Part shown: positions 55,284 to 63,986 of the stretch, in pieces
How positions within the stretch are numbered: the stretch's first letter is position 1
How the letters are laid out: every line of letters begins with the position of its first letter
Origin: Arthrobacter burdickii
GTDB lineage: Bacteria > Actinomycetota > Actinomycetes > Actinomycetales > Micrococcaceae
Assembly: GCF_030433645.1 (NCBI RefSeq)
Contig: NZ_JAROCG010000001.1
Location: 496,001 to 560,000 of the forward strand
DNA: 64,000 nucleotides
Direction: 5' to 3'
The notes under the pieces: generated by a model
The model's database searches: none
What the model was told of the DNA's origin: nothing
The model's input: only the letters and a program-made list of their open reading frames with translations
Translations under genes and position numbers: made by a program

Positions 55284-56190
55284 TGTCGGCGGCCGCCCCC
55301 AGGAGCGCCACGACGGTGTCCCACGCCGCGGAACCGGGGGCGATGACGGCGAAGTGGTCGCCGGGGACGAGGGAGAGCTCCGCCGTCCCGCCCGCCGCGG
55401 TCGCCGCCCGGACATAGCCCTCCGACTGGCTGACGGGCACCGTGGTGTCCTCCGTCCCGTGCACCGCGTAGACGGGAACATCGAGCGGGACGGCCGTCAT
55501 CGGATCCGCGAGCGCGTACCGTTCGGCGTCCCCGGGCACACCCAGCAGGTTCTCGACGGCGCCGTCGCTCAGGCCCAGGTCGCGTGCCTCGCGGAGGTTC
55601 AGCAGACCGGCCTGGCTGATGACGGCCGTCAGCGGGACGCCCGGCATTCCGGCTCCCGGCACACCGGGCGGCAGCCCGGCCCGCCCTGCGGCCCAGACGG
55701 CCAGGTGGCCGCCCGCGGAATGTCCCAGGGCCGTCGTCGTGTCGAGCCCGAACCCGTGGTCCCGGGCCGCGACGGCGAGGTGGTCGATGCCCGCGGCGAC
55801 GTCGTCGAAGGTCGCGGGCCAGCCACCACCGTTCCCGGCGCGCCGGTACTCCAGGTTCCAGCAGGCGTAGCCGCGCCCCACGAGGTCCCGCGCGAGCGGC
55901 TCGCCGAGCTCCGCGCCGTAGGTGGACCGCCAGTAGCCGCCGTGGATGATGACGACGACGCCGCGCACCGGGCCGTCGGCACCCGGCAGGTAGAGGTCGG
56001 CGAACTGGCTCGGATCCTCGCCGTAGCTGTAGCGCTGGGCCGGAACGGGGGGAGTCCCGGCGGTGCCGGAGGCGGCTCCAGCGCCGGAGGGTGCCCGCGC
56101 GCCGGGGACACGGCAGGCAGCCAGGACAGCCGTGCCGACGGCGATCGCCAGCGCGAGGACGGCGCGCCGGCCGGGGTATCCACGGTTCAC
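55261..56190 (-). CDS. Lipoprotein alpha/beta hydrolase
   Basis: A 309-aa exported esterase. The signal RRAVLALAIAVGTAVLAAC ends in a lipobox (LAAC), so it should be lipid-anchored at Cys26. The hydrolase shows VVIIHGGYWRSTYGAEL (HGG oxyanion motif), TALGHSAGGHLAVWAAG (nucleophile), VHGTEDTTVP (Asp) and GDHFAVI (His). The GTG has no Shine-Dalgarno; TACGCT lies exactly six bases before it, so the mRNA is likely leaderless. Substrate unknown. Confidence 0.87.
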   Translation of the reverse strand: MNRGYPGRRAVLALAIAVGTAVLAACRVPGARAPSGAGAASGTAGTPPVPAQRYSYGEDPSQFADLYLPGADGPVRGVVVIIHGGYWRSTYGAELGEPLARDLVGRGYACWNLEYRRAGNGGGWPATFDDVAAGIDHLAVAARDHGFGLDTTTALGHSAGGHLAVWAAGRAGLPPGVPGAGMPGVPLTAVISQAGLLNLREARDLGLSDGAVENLLGVPGDAERYALADPMTAVPLDVPVYAVHGTEDTTVPVSQSEGYVRAATAAGGTAELSLVPGDHFAVIAPGSAAWDTVVALLGAAADTADPGRP

Positions 56191-56254
56191 AGGGGAAGCG
56201 TAACGGTCACCCGGGTTGGCTACGATGAAGTCTCTCCTTGGAAAGGCACGGCAC

Positions 56255-57364
56255 ATGGGAACGTGGGACGATCTCGACGAGCGGTTGAGGCCTGCGGTCG
56301 AGGCGCATACGAGGGAGTACGAGCGCGTGCGGCCGGCCCTCGACCGCGTGACCACGGCCATGCGCGACAGCATCTCGGCGATCTTCGACGGGACCGACCT
56401 CAAACCCCTCTTCGTCACGGCCCGCACCAAGACGGTCGAGTCGTTCCGCGACAAGGCCTCGCGTACCCTGCCCTCCCCGGAGGCGGGCGCGCCGCCCGTG
56501 CTCGTCTTTCCCGATCCGATGCGTAACCTCACCGACCTGGTGGGGGTCCGCATCATCACTACGCTCCCGCACGAGGTGGACCTCGCGGCGGACCTGCTCA
56601 AGCGCCAGCGCAACGAGTTCGACTGCCGCGGCGACCGCGAGAAGGACATCGGGTCCATCGAGTCGGGCACGTACGGCTACTCCAGCCGCCACCTGATCAT
56701 TCGCACCATCCACAACGACGTCGTCCGTGCGTTCCAGCAGGCCGTCGACCCCGACACCAAGGCCGCTGGGAGCTACCTCTTCGAGGTGCAGGTGCGGACG
56801 GTGCTGGCCCACGCCTGGTCGGAGATCGAGCACGACATCCGGTTCAAGGCGTCCAACCCGAAGGCCTGGAGCCCCTACTTCGACCGGCAGTTCACCGGGA
56901 CGGCGGCCATGCTCGAGACCGTGGAATCGGCCTTCGCCGAGCTGCACGAGCGGTACGAGACCGTCACGGGGTTCTGGGACGAGGAGGGCGAAGGCAGTGC
57001 CCCCCTGACCCCGAATCGCATCCGGGACATCTGGCAGACGCTCCTGCCGCACGTCGACCGGAAGTCGGACGACAACTGGGGGTGGGCAGCAGAACTCCTC
57101 GCGGCCCACGGCCTGAGGACGACCCTCGAACTGGTGTCCCTCCTGCAGGCGGACACCATCACCACCGTCCGCAAGGCACTGGACCACCGGTACTCCCCGG
57201 GCCCGGATCGGCTCCTCGACGACATGCTGCTCTGGCACTACGGCGAACGGCACATCGACCTCACCGCCGAGCCGCGGGACGCCGAGGGCACCCCGCGGAG
57301 GGACAGCCTCCAGCGCCGGTACCGGCAGATGGAGATCTACCGGGCCCAGCACCCCGGCACCTAG
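56255..57364 (+). CDS. Stand-alone RelA/SpoT-type alarmone (ppGpp) synthetase
   Basis: A 369-aa protein with a RelA/SpoT nucleotidyltransferase domain (about residues 50-215) and no HD hydrolase, TGS or ACT domain. DPMRNLTDLVGVRIITTLPHEVD, SGTYGYSSRHLIIR and FEVQVRTVLAHAWSEIEHDIRFK hold the expected ATP- and GTP-binding residues, with catalytic Glu in FEVQVRT. A 150-residue C-terminal region (DIWQTLLPHVDRKSDDNWGW onward) is longer than in RelP or RelQ. The ATG at 56255 has GGAAAGG eight bases upstream. It probably makes (p)ppGpp or a related alarmone. Confidence 0.85.
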   Translation: MGTWDDLDERLRPAVEAHTREYERVRPALDRVTTAMRDSISAIFDGTDLKPLFVTARTKTVESFRDKASRTLPSPEAGAPPVLVFPDPMRNLTDLVGVRIITTLPHEVDLAADLLKRQRNEFDCRGDREKDIGSIESGTYGYSSRHLIIRTIHNDVVRAFQQAVDPDTKAAGSYLFEVQVRTVLAHAWSEIEHDIRFKASNPKAWSPYFDRQFTGTAAMLETVESAFAELHERYETVTGFWDEEGEGSAPLTPNRIRDIWQTLLPHVDRKSDDNWGWAAELLAAHGLRTTLELVSLLQADTITTVRKALDHRYSPGPDRLLDDMLLWHYGERHIDLTAEPRDAEGTPRRDSLQRRYRQMEIYRAQHPGT

Positions 57365-57432
57365 CGGGACGTACCGCGGAAGGCCCGGCCGTGGCGGAGG
57401 AAGAGCCCGACGAGCCGGACGGGCACGACGGG

Positions 57433-57438
57433 TAGAGT
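57433..57438 (+). promoter_or_regulatory. Candidate nhaA -10 hexamer
   Basis: TAGAGT fits the TANNNT pattern of actinobacterial -10 elements and lies 70 bases upstream of the nhaA ATG. No matching -35 was found. Confidence 0.35.
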
Positions 57439-57508
57439 GGGACGAGGTGAGCCGGGAAGTCTGGTCGGCATGTTCTCTCGTCGACCCCGATTCCAGCAGG
57501 AGCCTCCC

Positions 57509-58879
57509 ATGGCCGAAGAAACACCCGACCACTCCCCCACACCCGCCGCCGCGCCTACCCCCGCACCCAGATCCGGAATTCTGGGCCGTGGCACCTATTC
57601 CGAGGTCCTGCGGATCGGCGAGATCCTCCGCAAGGAGACCGTCGGCGGGATCCTGCTCGTCGTCGCCGCAGCAATCGCGTTGGTCTGGGCTAATTCCCCT
57701 GCCGCGGACAGCTACTTCGCGTTGCGGGACTTCCGTGTCGGGTACGAGCCGTGGCATCTGGAACTCAGCCTCGGCGCGTGGGCGGCGGACGGGCTCCTGG
57801 CTGTCTTCTTCTTCCTCGTCGGCCTGGAACTCAAACGCGAATTCGTCGCCGGGGACCTGCGCAACTTCACCCAGGCCGTCGTACCGGTAGCCGCGGCCTT
57901 CGGTGGCGTCGCCGTACCGGCCCTCCTCTACACGGGAATCAACCTTGCCAGCCCGGAGACCCTGCAGGGCTGGGCGACACCGACGGCCACGGACATCGCC
58001 TTCGCTGTCGCCGTCCTCGCGATCGTGGGATCCCACCTGCCCAGCGCGCTGCGGATCTTCCTGCTCACCCTGGCGGTGGTCGACGACCTGCTGGCGATCA
58101 CCATCATCGCTGTCTTCTACTCGGACGATCTGCACCTCGCCCCGCTGCTGCTGGCGCTGATCCCGCTGGGCTTGTTCACGGTCCTCGCCCAGAAGTACCG
58201 GCGCTTCTTCGGACTCAAACCCGCCGCCGCCTGGTTCATCCTGCTCCCGATCGGCTTCACGGTCTGGGCGCTCGTGCACGCCGGAGGCATCCATGCCACG
58301 GTCGCAGGGGTCCTGCTCGGCTTCGCCGTTCCGGTCATCCGCAGCCAGGCGAGCGGAGGACCGGATGCGGGGCCGGGACTGTCCGAGATCTTCGAACACC
58401 GCTTCCGACCCCTCTCGGCCGGCTTCGCGGTCCCCGTGTTCGCGTTCTTCTCCGCCGGCGTCGCCGTCGGCGGGTGGAACGGATTCCTCTCAGCACTCTC
58501 CGACCCGGTGACACTGGGCATCATCGCCGGCCTCGTCGCCGGCAAACCCATCGGCATCGTGGGCACCACCTGGCTGCTCACCAAACTCACCCGCGTCAAT
58601 CTCGATGCATCGCTGAAGTGGGTGGACCTGATCGGGGTCGCCCTGCTGGCAGGCATCGGCTTCACGGTGTCCCTGCTCATCGCCGACCTGAGCTTCGGTG
58701 ACGGGGGGACGACGAACGATCATGCCAAAGTAGGGATCCTCACCGCGTCCCTGACCGCGGCCCTCCTGTCCTCGATCATCCTGCGCAGCCGCAACAGGCA
58801 CTACCGGACCATCGAAGCCGAAGAAAGCATCGACACCGACGACGACGGCACCCCCGACGTCTACCAGCACCGATCCTGA
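57509..58879 (+). CDS. nhaA: Na+/H+ antiporter NhaA
   Basis: Exchanges sodium for protons across the membrane. The 456-aa protein has a Pro/Ala-rich cytoplasmic N-terminus, then about 12 helices. [42 protein letters not shown] and [18 protein letters not shown] are NhaA hallmarks; the Asp-Asp pair is the ion-binding site. The acidic tail ([15 protein letters not shown]) is extra. AGGAG lies six bases before the ATG. Confidence 0.94.
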   Translation: MAEETPDHSPTPAAAPTPAPRSGILGRGTYSEVLRIGEILRKETVGGILLVVAAAIALVWANSPAADSYFALRDFRVGYEPWHLELSLGAWAADGLLAVFFFLVGLELKREFVAGDLRNFTQAVVPVAAAFGGVAVPALLYTGINLASPETLQGWATPTATDIAFAVAVLAIVGSHLPSALRIFLLTLAVVDDLLAITIIAVFYSDDLHLAPLLLALIPLGLFTVLAQKYRRFFGLKPAAAWFILLPIGFTVWALVHAGGIHATVAGVLLGFAVPVIRSQASGGPDAGPGLSEIFEHRFRPLSAGFAVPVFAFFSAGVAVGGWNGFLSALSDPVTLGIIAGLVAGKPIGIVGTTWLLTKLTRVNLDASLKWVDLIGVALLAGIGFTVSLLIADLSFGDGGTTNDHAKVGILTASLTAALLSSIILRSRNRHYRTIEAEESIDTDDDGTPDVYQHRS

Positions 58880-58911
58880 CGGGACCTTGTCCGCCTGCGA
58901 GAGCGGCGGCC

Positions 58912-58985
58912 GCCCGGTACCTCAGGAGACGAGCCGCCTAGCTGTACTGCCCGGTACCTCAGGAGACGAGCGGCTTAGCCGTCCT
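58912..58985. repeat. 37-bp direct tandem duplication over the carboxyltransferase stop
   Basis: Two 37-base units starting GCCCGGTACCTCAGGAGACG (58912-58948 and 58949-58985) match at 33 of 37 positions. The second contains the stop codon and last codons of the minus-strand carboxyltransferase gene; a further partial copy (GCCCGGTAC) lies near 58997 inside the gene. Confidence 0.9.
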
Positions 58986-60492
58986 GCCCCGTGCCCGCCC
59001 GGTACTTGCCCGCGCGCCGCACCAGGCGGTCCGCCGCGGGAAGCCCCTGGACGCGAGCCAGTTCGTATTCGATGGCGACGGCCATCCGCTCGCAGAAGGC
59101 CCGCCCCTCCTCCGCGGCGTCCGGCCGCTCGTCGACCACGTGGTCGACGACACCCCGCCCGACGAGGGCCGCGACCTTGACGCCCTGGGACTCGGCCATC
59201 TCGGCGGCCCGGTCCACCGTCCGGTGCACGATCGCGCTCGCACCCTCGGGGGGCAGCGGCGAGAGCCACGCGTGCTCGGCGGCGATGGTGCTGTCGGCCG
59301 GCAGCAACGCGAGGGCCCCGCCGCCCGCACCCTGTCCGAGGAGCACGGAGACGGACGGCGACGCGAGCCCGATGAGGTCGTGCAGGGAACGGGCGATCTC
59401 CCCGGCCAGCCCACCCTCCTCCGCTTCCTTCGACAGGTCCGCTCCGGCGGTGTCGATGACCGTGAGCAGCGGCAGGCCGAGCTCCTCGGCGAGCTTCATG
59501 CCACGGCGCGCTTCCCGGAGCGATGCCGGCCCCATGACGGAATCGCCCGACTGGCGCGGCCGCTGGTGGCCGAGCACGATGCACGGCTGCTCGCCGAAGC
59601 GCGCCAGGGCGAGCAGCAGCCCCGGGTCCTTCTCCCCCTGGCCCGTGCCGTTGAGCGGCAGCACGTCCCGTGCGCCGTAGGCGAGCAAGCGCCGGAGGTC
59701 CGGGCGCCTGCGGTTGCGTGAGACGAGGATCGACGTCCAGGCATCGGCGGTGCCGGGCCGCACCAACGCTGTCGACGGCACCGGAGGTGTTCCCGACGGC
59801 TCGGCGACCAGGACCGTCAGGGCCCTGTCGATGATCCCCGCCAGGTGCTCCGGCGGCACGACGGCGTCGATCAGGCCCTTGTCGAACAGGTTCTCGGCGG
59901 TCTGGACGCCGGTCGGGAACGGCCTGCCGTACAGCGCCTCGTAGACGCGGGGACCCAGGAACCCGAGCAGCGCCGCGGGCTCGGCGACGGTCACGTGGCC
60001 CAGGGAGCCCCACGACGCCATGACCCCGCCCGTGGTGGGGTGCCGCAGGTAGACCAGGTAGGGCAGGCCGGCCTGCCGGTGGGCCCGCACCGCCCCGGTG
60101 ATGTCGACCATCGACAGGAACGCGGGTGTCCCCTCCTGCATGCGCGTACCGCCGGATGCCGGTCCGGCCAGGAGGGGCAGGCGCTCCCGGGTGGCCCGGT
60201 GGATCGCCGCGGTGATCCGGCCGGCAGCCGCACTGCCGATCGATCCGGCGAGGAACGTGAATTCCGAGACGATCACGGCGACGCGTCGGCCGTGGATGAG
60301 GCCCTCGCCCGTCAGGACGGACTCGTCCACCCCGCTCTTCTCCCGGGCCCGCTGCAGTTCCTCCTGGTAGGACGGCGATGCGGAGGTGGGGATCGGGATC
60401 GGGCTGTCCCAGGAGCTGAACGATCCGGCGTCGAGCACGGCGTCGATCAGTTCCCGGGCCGTCAGGTGCCGCACCCGGGCCTCCGCGCTCAC
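58975..60492 (-). CDS. Fused acyl-CoA carboxyltransferase (AccD/AccA-type)
   Basis: A 505-aa carboxyltransferase in which both crotonase-like halves are joined. The first half (about residues 30-230) has GRRVAVIVSEFTFLAGSIGSAAAGRITAAIHRATRERLPLLAGPASGGTRMQEG, AccD-like but without a zinc ribbon. The second (from about 260) has PCIVLGHQRPR, LPLLTVIDTAGADLSKEAEEGGLAGEIA and GQGAGGGALALLPADSTIAAEHAWLSPLPPEGASAIV, AccA-like. It transfers carboxyl between biotin and an acyl-CoA, or could run as a decarboxylase. The GTG overlaps the CoA-transferase stop; no biotin carboxylase is adjacent. Confidence 0.86.
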   Translation of the reverse strand: MSAEARVRHLTARELIDAVLDAGSFSSWDSPIPIPTSASPSYQEELQRAREKSGVDESVLTGEGLIHGRRVAVIVSEFTFLAGSIGSAAAGRITAAIHRATRERLPLLAGPASGGTRMQEGTPAFLSMVDITGAVRAHRQAGLPYLVYLRHPTTGGVMASWGSLGHVTVAEPAALLGFLGPRVYEALYGRPFPTGVQTAENLFDKGLIDAVVPPEHLAGIIDRALTVLVAEPSGTPPVPSTALVRPGTADAWTSILVSRNRRRPDLRRLLAYGARDVLPLNGTGQGEKDPGLLLALARFGEQPCIVLGHQRPRQSGDSVMGPASLREARRGMKLAEELGLPLLTVIDTAGADLSKEAEEGGLAGEIARSLHDLIGLASPSVSVLLGQGAGGGALALLPADSTIAAEHAWLSPLPPEGASAIVHRTVDRAAEMAESQGVKVAALVGRGVVDHVVDERPDAAEEGRAFCERMAVAIEYELARVQGLPAADRLVRRAGKYRAGTGQDG

Positions 60493-61727
60493 GCGCCGGC
60501 ACCCCCTGCGGGTTCGGCGAGCCACGCGCGGATCGCGTCGCCGTCGCCGTCGAGCAGGGGCGGCGCCGTGTGGCTGGTGAGCGTGGTCTCGCCGGAACCG
60601 TCGAAGAAGCGCAGCGGCGGTCCGGGTAGCGCGATGTCCCCGAGGACCGGGTGCTGGACGGTGAGCAGCAGGCCCTGCGAGTGGACCTGCTCCCACGCGT
60701 ACACCTCGTCGAGGGTCCGGACCTTGCCCGCGGGGATGCCGGCCTCGTTGAGCTTCGCGAGCAGGGGCTCCGCCTCGTAGGCCGAGAACGCGTCCTCGAC
60801 GACACCGATCAGCAGGTCCCGGTTCCGCACCCGGTCCGCGTTCGTGGCGAACTCGGGCCGATCCGCGGCTATCCCGAAGGCCGAGGTGAAGGTGGCCCAC
60901 AGCTTCTCGCTGCCCACGCTGATCTGGACCTTGCCGCCCCGGCAGTTGAACAGGCCGTACGGGGCGATCGAGGGGTGGTGGTTGCCCTGGGCCTGCGGCA
61001 CCTCGCCGGCGACCGTGGTCCGCGTGCCCTGGAAGGCGTGGACGCCGATGATGGCTGCGAGCAGGGACGTGCGGACCACCTGTCCCCTGCCCGTCCGCTC
61101 CCGTTCGAGCAGGGCGGCGACCGCACCGTAGGCCCCGTACATGCCGGACAGCAGGTCGGCGATCGGGACGCCGACGCGCTGGGGGTTGTCCGGATCCGGG
61201 CCGGTGACGGACATGAGGCCCGCCTCGCCCTGCACGATCTGGTCGTAGCCGCTGCGCCTGGCCTCGGGTCCATCATGGCCGAAGCCGGTGATCGAGAGGA
61301 TGACGAGCCCGGGATTGAGTTCGAGCATCGCGTCGGTGGAGAAGCCGAGCCGGTCGAGGACTCCGGTCCGGAAGTTCTCGACGACCACGTCGGCGCGCCG
61401 CAGCAGTTCCGTGAGGACGGCCCTGCCGTCGTCGCTCTTGAGGTCCAGGGCGATCGACTCCTTGTTCCTGTTGCAGGACAGGAAGTAGGTGGCCTGGCGG
61501 TCGTCCTCGGGACCGACGAAGGGCGGGCCCCACCCGCGGGTGTCGTCACCGGTGCCCGGCGTCTCGACCTTGATCACGCGGGCACCGAGGTCGCCGAGCA
61601 TCATGCCGGCGTGCGGTCCGGCGAGGGCCCGGCTGAGGTCGACGACGAGGCGGCCGGCCAGCGGACCCCCGCGCGTCGCGGCGTCGGTGGTCTGCGCGGT
61701 GGTCTGCGCGGTGGTCTCGGCGCTCAT
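60489..61727 (-). CDS. CaiB/BaiF family CoA-transferase
   Basis: A 412-aa family III CoA-transferase. LVVDLSRALAGPHAGMMLGDLGARVIKVETPGTGDDTRGW carries the catalytic Asp region and CoA-binding start, with NRNKESIALDLKS, VENFRTGVLDRLG and SITGFGHDGPEARRSGYDQIVQGEAGLMSVTG following. It moves CoA between acyl-CoA and a free acid. The ATG at 61727 has GGAGGA upstream. The N-terminus has a small duplication (TAQTTAQTTDAA). It lies between the carrier and carboxyltransferase genes. Confidence 0.9.
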   Translation of the reverse strand: MSAETTAQTTAQTTDAATRGGPLAGRLVVDLSRALAGPHAGMMLGDLGARVIKVETPGTGDDTRGWGPPFVGPEDDRQATYFLSCNRNKESIALDLKSDDGRAVLTELLRRADVVVENFRTGVLDRLGFSTDAMLELNPGLVILSITGFGHDGPEARRSGYDQIVQGEAGLMSVTGPDPDNPQRVGVPIADLLSGMYGAYGAVAALLERERTGRGQVVRTSLLAAIIGVHAFQGTRTTVAGEVPQAQGNHHPSIAPYGLFNCRGGKVQISVGSEKLWATFTSAFGIAADRPEFATNADRVRNRDLLIGVVEDAFSAYEAEPLLAKLNEAGIPAGKVRTLDEVYAWEQVHSQGLLLTVQHPVLGDIALPGPPLRFFDGSGETTLTSHTAPPLLDGDGDAIRAWLAEPAGGAGA

Positions 61728-61774
61728 GCGTCCTCCGGTGTTCATGTCGGGATCTGTCTGGTTGGTCGGGAGGG

Positions 61775-63139
61775 TCAGAGCCAGCCGGGCACCACGAGGA
61801 CTAGCCAGGCGATGACGGGGCCGGCAGCGACGACGATGGCGCCGTAGCCGAGGATCTGCCGGTAGAAGCGGTCCTTGTCCGTGCCCTCGGGGGCGTTGGC
61901 CAGGACGAGTGCGCCGTTGGTGGAGAAGGGCGAGACGTCCACGATCGTCGACGAGACCGCGAGGGCGCACACCACGCCGACGGCGCCCACGGCACCGGTC
62001 TCGAGGAACGGGATGGCCAGCGGGATCAGGGCCGCGAGGATCGCGGTGGATGAGGCGAAGGCGGAGACGACCGCACCGATGTAGCAGATGAGCAGCGCTG
62101 CGAGCAGGGGCATGCCGAGGCCGGCGACGCCGTTGGAGACGTACTCGATGGTGCCGGCAGCCTGAAGGACACCGACGAAGGTCAGCATGCCGCAGATGAG
62201 GAGCACCGTGGACCAGGCGATCTTGTTGACGGCACCGCTCTGGGCCTTCGGCGAGATCAGCGCGAGGATCACGGCGACGGTGATGGCGACGAATCCGACG
62301 TCGACCTTGAATCCGAGGGCGATCACTGCAAGCGCGATCAGGCCGAGGATGGTGGCTGTCTGCGAGATGCGGTCCTCACGGGACCTCACGGCGTCGACGC
62401 CGTCGCCGGCCGGATCGCGCGGTCCGTAGGTTCCGCTGCCGGTCCCCTTGTAGGCGACATCGGCCTTGCGGGCTCCGGGGCTGACGCTCATGCGGGCCTC
62501 GGCCGCCTCCTCGACGAAGTGGGAGATGCGCGAGGACAGGAGCGTGCGTCCGCCCAGGACGACGAAGAGCACGACGGCGATCAGCAGGTTGAAGATGAAG
62601 CTCGACAGGAAGACGGCGAGGGGGCTCGATTCGAAGCCGGACTCCCCGACGATGTCGTTGACGATCACGCCGTACACGGCGATGGGCGAGAAACCGCCGG
62701 CCTGCGCACCGTGGACCACCATCATGCCCATGAGCAGCGGGGAGATCTTGTGGCGTGCCGCGAAGCCGAGCGCGACGGGTGCCATGATGGCCACGGCTGC
62801 GGGGCCGAGCGCGCCGACGGCGGTGATGACGGCGGTGATCAGGAACATGACCCACGGGATGAGGGCCACGCGGTTGCGGACCAGCTTCACCGCGCCCCGG
62901 ACCAGCAGGTCGATGGTGCCGTTGTTCTGCGCGATGGCGAACAGGTAGGTCACGCCGACGAGGGTGAGGAACAGTCCGCCGGGGAACTCGGCGATGATGT
63001 CGTCGGTCTCCATCCCGAGGAAGACGGCGCCGAGCAGGAAGGCCCCCACGAAGGCGAGGGCGCCCATGTTGATGGGCAGCAGGGTGGCTATCAGGAACAT
63101 CGCCGCAAGGATGATGATCGAGAGGAGTGGAGCGGACAT
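61775..63139 (-). CDS. SLC13/MatC-like dicarboxylate carrier
   Basis: A 454-aa membrane protein with about 11 helices. The N-terminal half (PINMGALAFVGAFLLGAVFLGMETDDIIAEFPGGLFLTLVGVTYLFAIAQNNGTIDLLV) matches the dicarboxylate carrier MatC N-terminal domain. A hydrophilic loop lies near residues 225-275. The second half has SAFASSTAILAALIPLAIPFL and SSTIVDVSPFSTNGALVLANAPEG. The probable substrate is malonate or another C3-C4 dicarboxylate. GGAGG lies six bases before the ATG at 63139. First gene of a three-gene operon. Confidence 0.85.
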   Translation of the reverse strand: MSAPLLSIIILAAMFLIATLLPINMGALAFVGAFLLGAVFLGMETDDIIAEFPGGLFLTLVGVTYLFAIAQNNGTIDLLVRGAVKLVRNRVALIPWVMFLITAVITAVGALGPAAVAIMAPVALGFAARHKISPLLMGMMVVHGAQAGGFSPIAVYGVIVNDIVGESGFESSPLAVFLSSFIFNLLIAVVLFVVLGGRTLLSSRISHFVEEAAEARMSVSPGARKADVAYKGTGSGTYGPRDPAGDGVDAVRSREDRISQTATILGLIALAVIALGFKVDVGFVAITVAVILALISPKAQSGAVNKIAWSTVLLICGMLTFVGVLQAAGTIEYVSNGVAGLGMPLLAALLICYIGAVVSAFASSTAILAALIPLAIPFLETGAVGAVGVVCALAVSSTIVDVSPFSTNGALVLANAPEGTDKDRFYRQILGYGAIVVAAGPVIAWLVLVVPGWL

Positions 63140-63175
63140 CGTTATCCTCCAACGGGCTACGGAAAAGTGCGCGGT

Positions 63176-63199
63176 GACCTGTGACATGAGTTACAGGAC
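63176..63199. promoter_or_regulatory. Operator-like dyad between carrier operon and regulator gene
   Basis: The half-sites GACCTGTGACAT and GAGTTACAGGAC form a 24-base imperfect palindrome (nine of twelve position pairs match; core CCTGTnAC / GTnACAGG). It sits 37 bases upstream of the carrier ATG, in the divergent region, as expected for the adjacent FadR-type regulator. Confidence 0.5.
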
Positions 63200-63284
63200 C
63201 ACTGGCCTAGCCTGTAGGAGACTGGGTGTTCCTGTCAACCATTCACCGGTAGCATGAGCGCACACCTATTTGGGGAGAGCCAGG

Positions 63285-63986
63285 ATGACCGACGCCGCTG
63301 ATCCGCAACCCTTGGGACGCCTCGCGCGCCCGCGCCTGTACGAACAGCTCGTCGAGCAGCTGCTGGGCTACATCGAGTCGGCCCGGCTGCGCCCAGGGGA
63401 TCTCCTCCCGGCGGAACGCGACCTCGCCGAGCGCCTCGGGGTCTCCCGGGCCACCCTCGCGCAGGCGCTCGTCGCCCTCGAGGTCCTCGGCGTCATCGAC
63501 GTCCAGCACGGCACCGGTGCGGTCCTGCGCCATCGCGCGAGCGTGGCCAGCGTCATCAAGGGACTGCGTGAGCACCGGAGCCGCCTCCCGGACATCGTCG
63601 AGGCTCGCAGCACGCTCGAGGTCAAGCTCGCGGCGCTGGCCGCCGAGCGGCGCACGGAGGAGGACCTCGCCGTGATCGCCACCGCGCTCGAGGTGATGAC
63701 GTCCGAGATCGACGACGGCGACCGCGGCGCCCACGGCGACGAGCTGTTCCACCAGGCCGTGACCGCAGCCGCCCACTCGCCCGTGATGGCGCAGCTCATG
63801 GCGTTCATCGGCGAGATGATCCTGGAGACCCGCCTCGAGTCGCTGGCCCAACCCGGCAGGCCGGAGCAGTCCCTCGAATCGCACCGTGCCATCGCGCAGG
63901 CCATCCAGGCGCAGGATGCCGCCGCAGCAGCGGAAGCGATGCAGCGCCACATCGAGCTCGTCTCGGACGTCGCACTGCTCAAGTAG
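63285..63986 (+). CDS. FadR-subfamily GntR transcriptional regulator
   Basis: A 233-aa regulator. The N-terminal winged helix (LYEQLVEQLLGYIESARLRPGDLLPAERDLAERLGVSRATLAQALVALEVLGVIDVQHGTGAVL, residues about 18-85) is the GntR signature. The C-terminal FCD ligand domain shows ARSTLEVKLAALAAERR and the metal-binding His pattern HGDELFHQAVTAAAHSP, with later His in ESHRAIAQAI and MQRHIELV. GGGGAG lies seven bases before the ATG. It probably controls the divergent carrier/CoA-transferase operon in response to a carboxylate. Confidence 0.9.
   Translation: MTDAADPQPLGRLARPRLYEQLVEQLLGYIESARLRPGDLLPAERDLAERLGVSRATLAQALVALEVLGVIDVQHGTGAVLRHRASVASVIKGLREHRSRLPDIVEARSTLEVKLAALAAERRTEEDLAVIATALEVMTSEIDDGDRGAHGDELFHQAVTAAAHSPVMAQLMAFIGEMILETRLESLAQPGRPEQSLESHRAIAQAIQAQDAAAAAEAMQRHIELVSDVALLK

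Noticed and set aside
58975..60492. Housekeeping acetyl-CoA carboxylase AccA/AccD
   Set aside because: The zinc ribbon is absent, no biotin carboxylase is adjacent, and the gene sits with a CoA-transferase and a dicarboxylate carrier.
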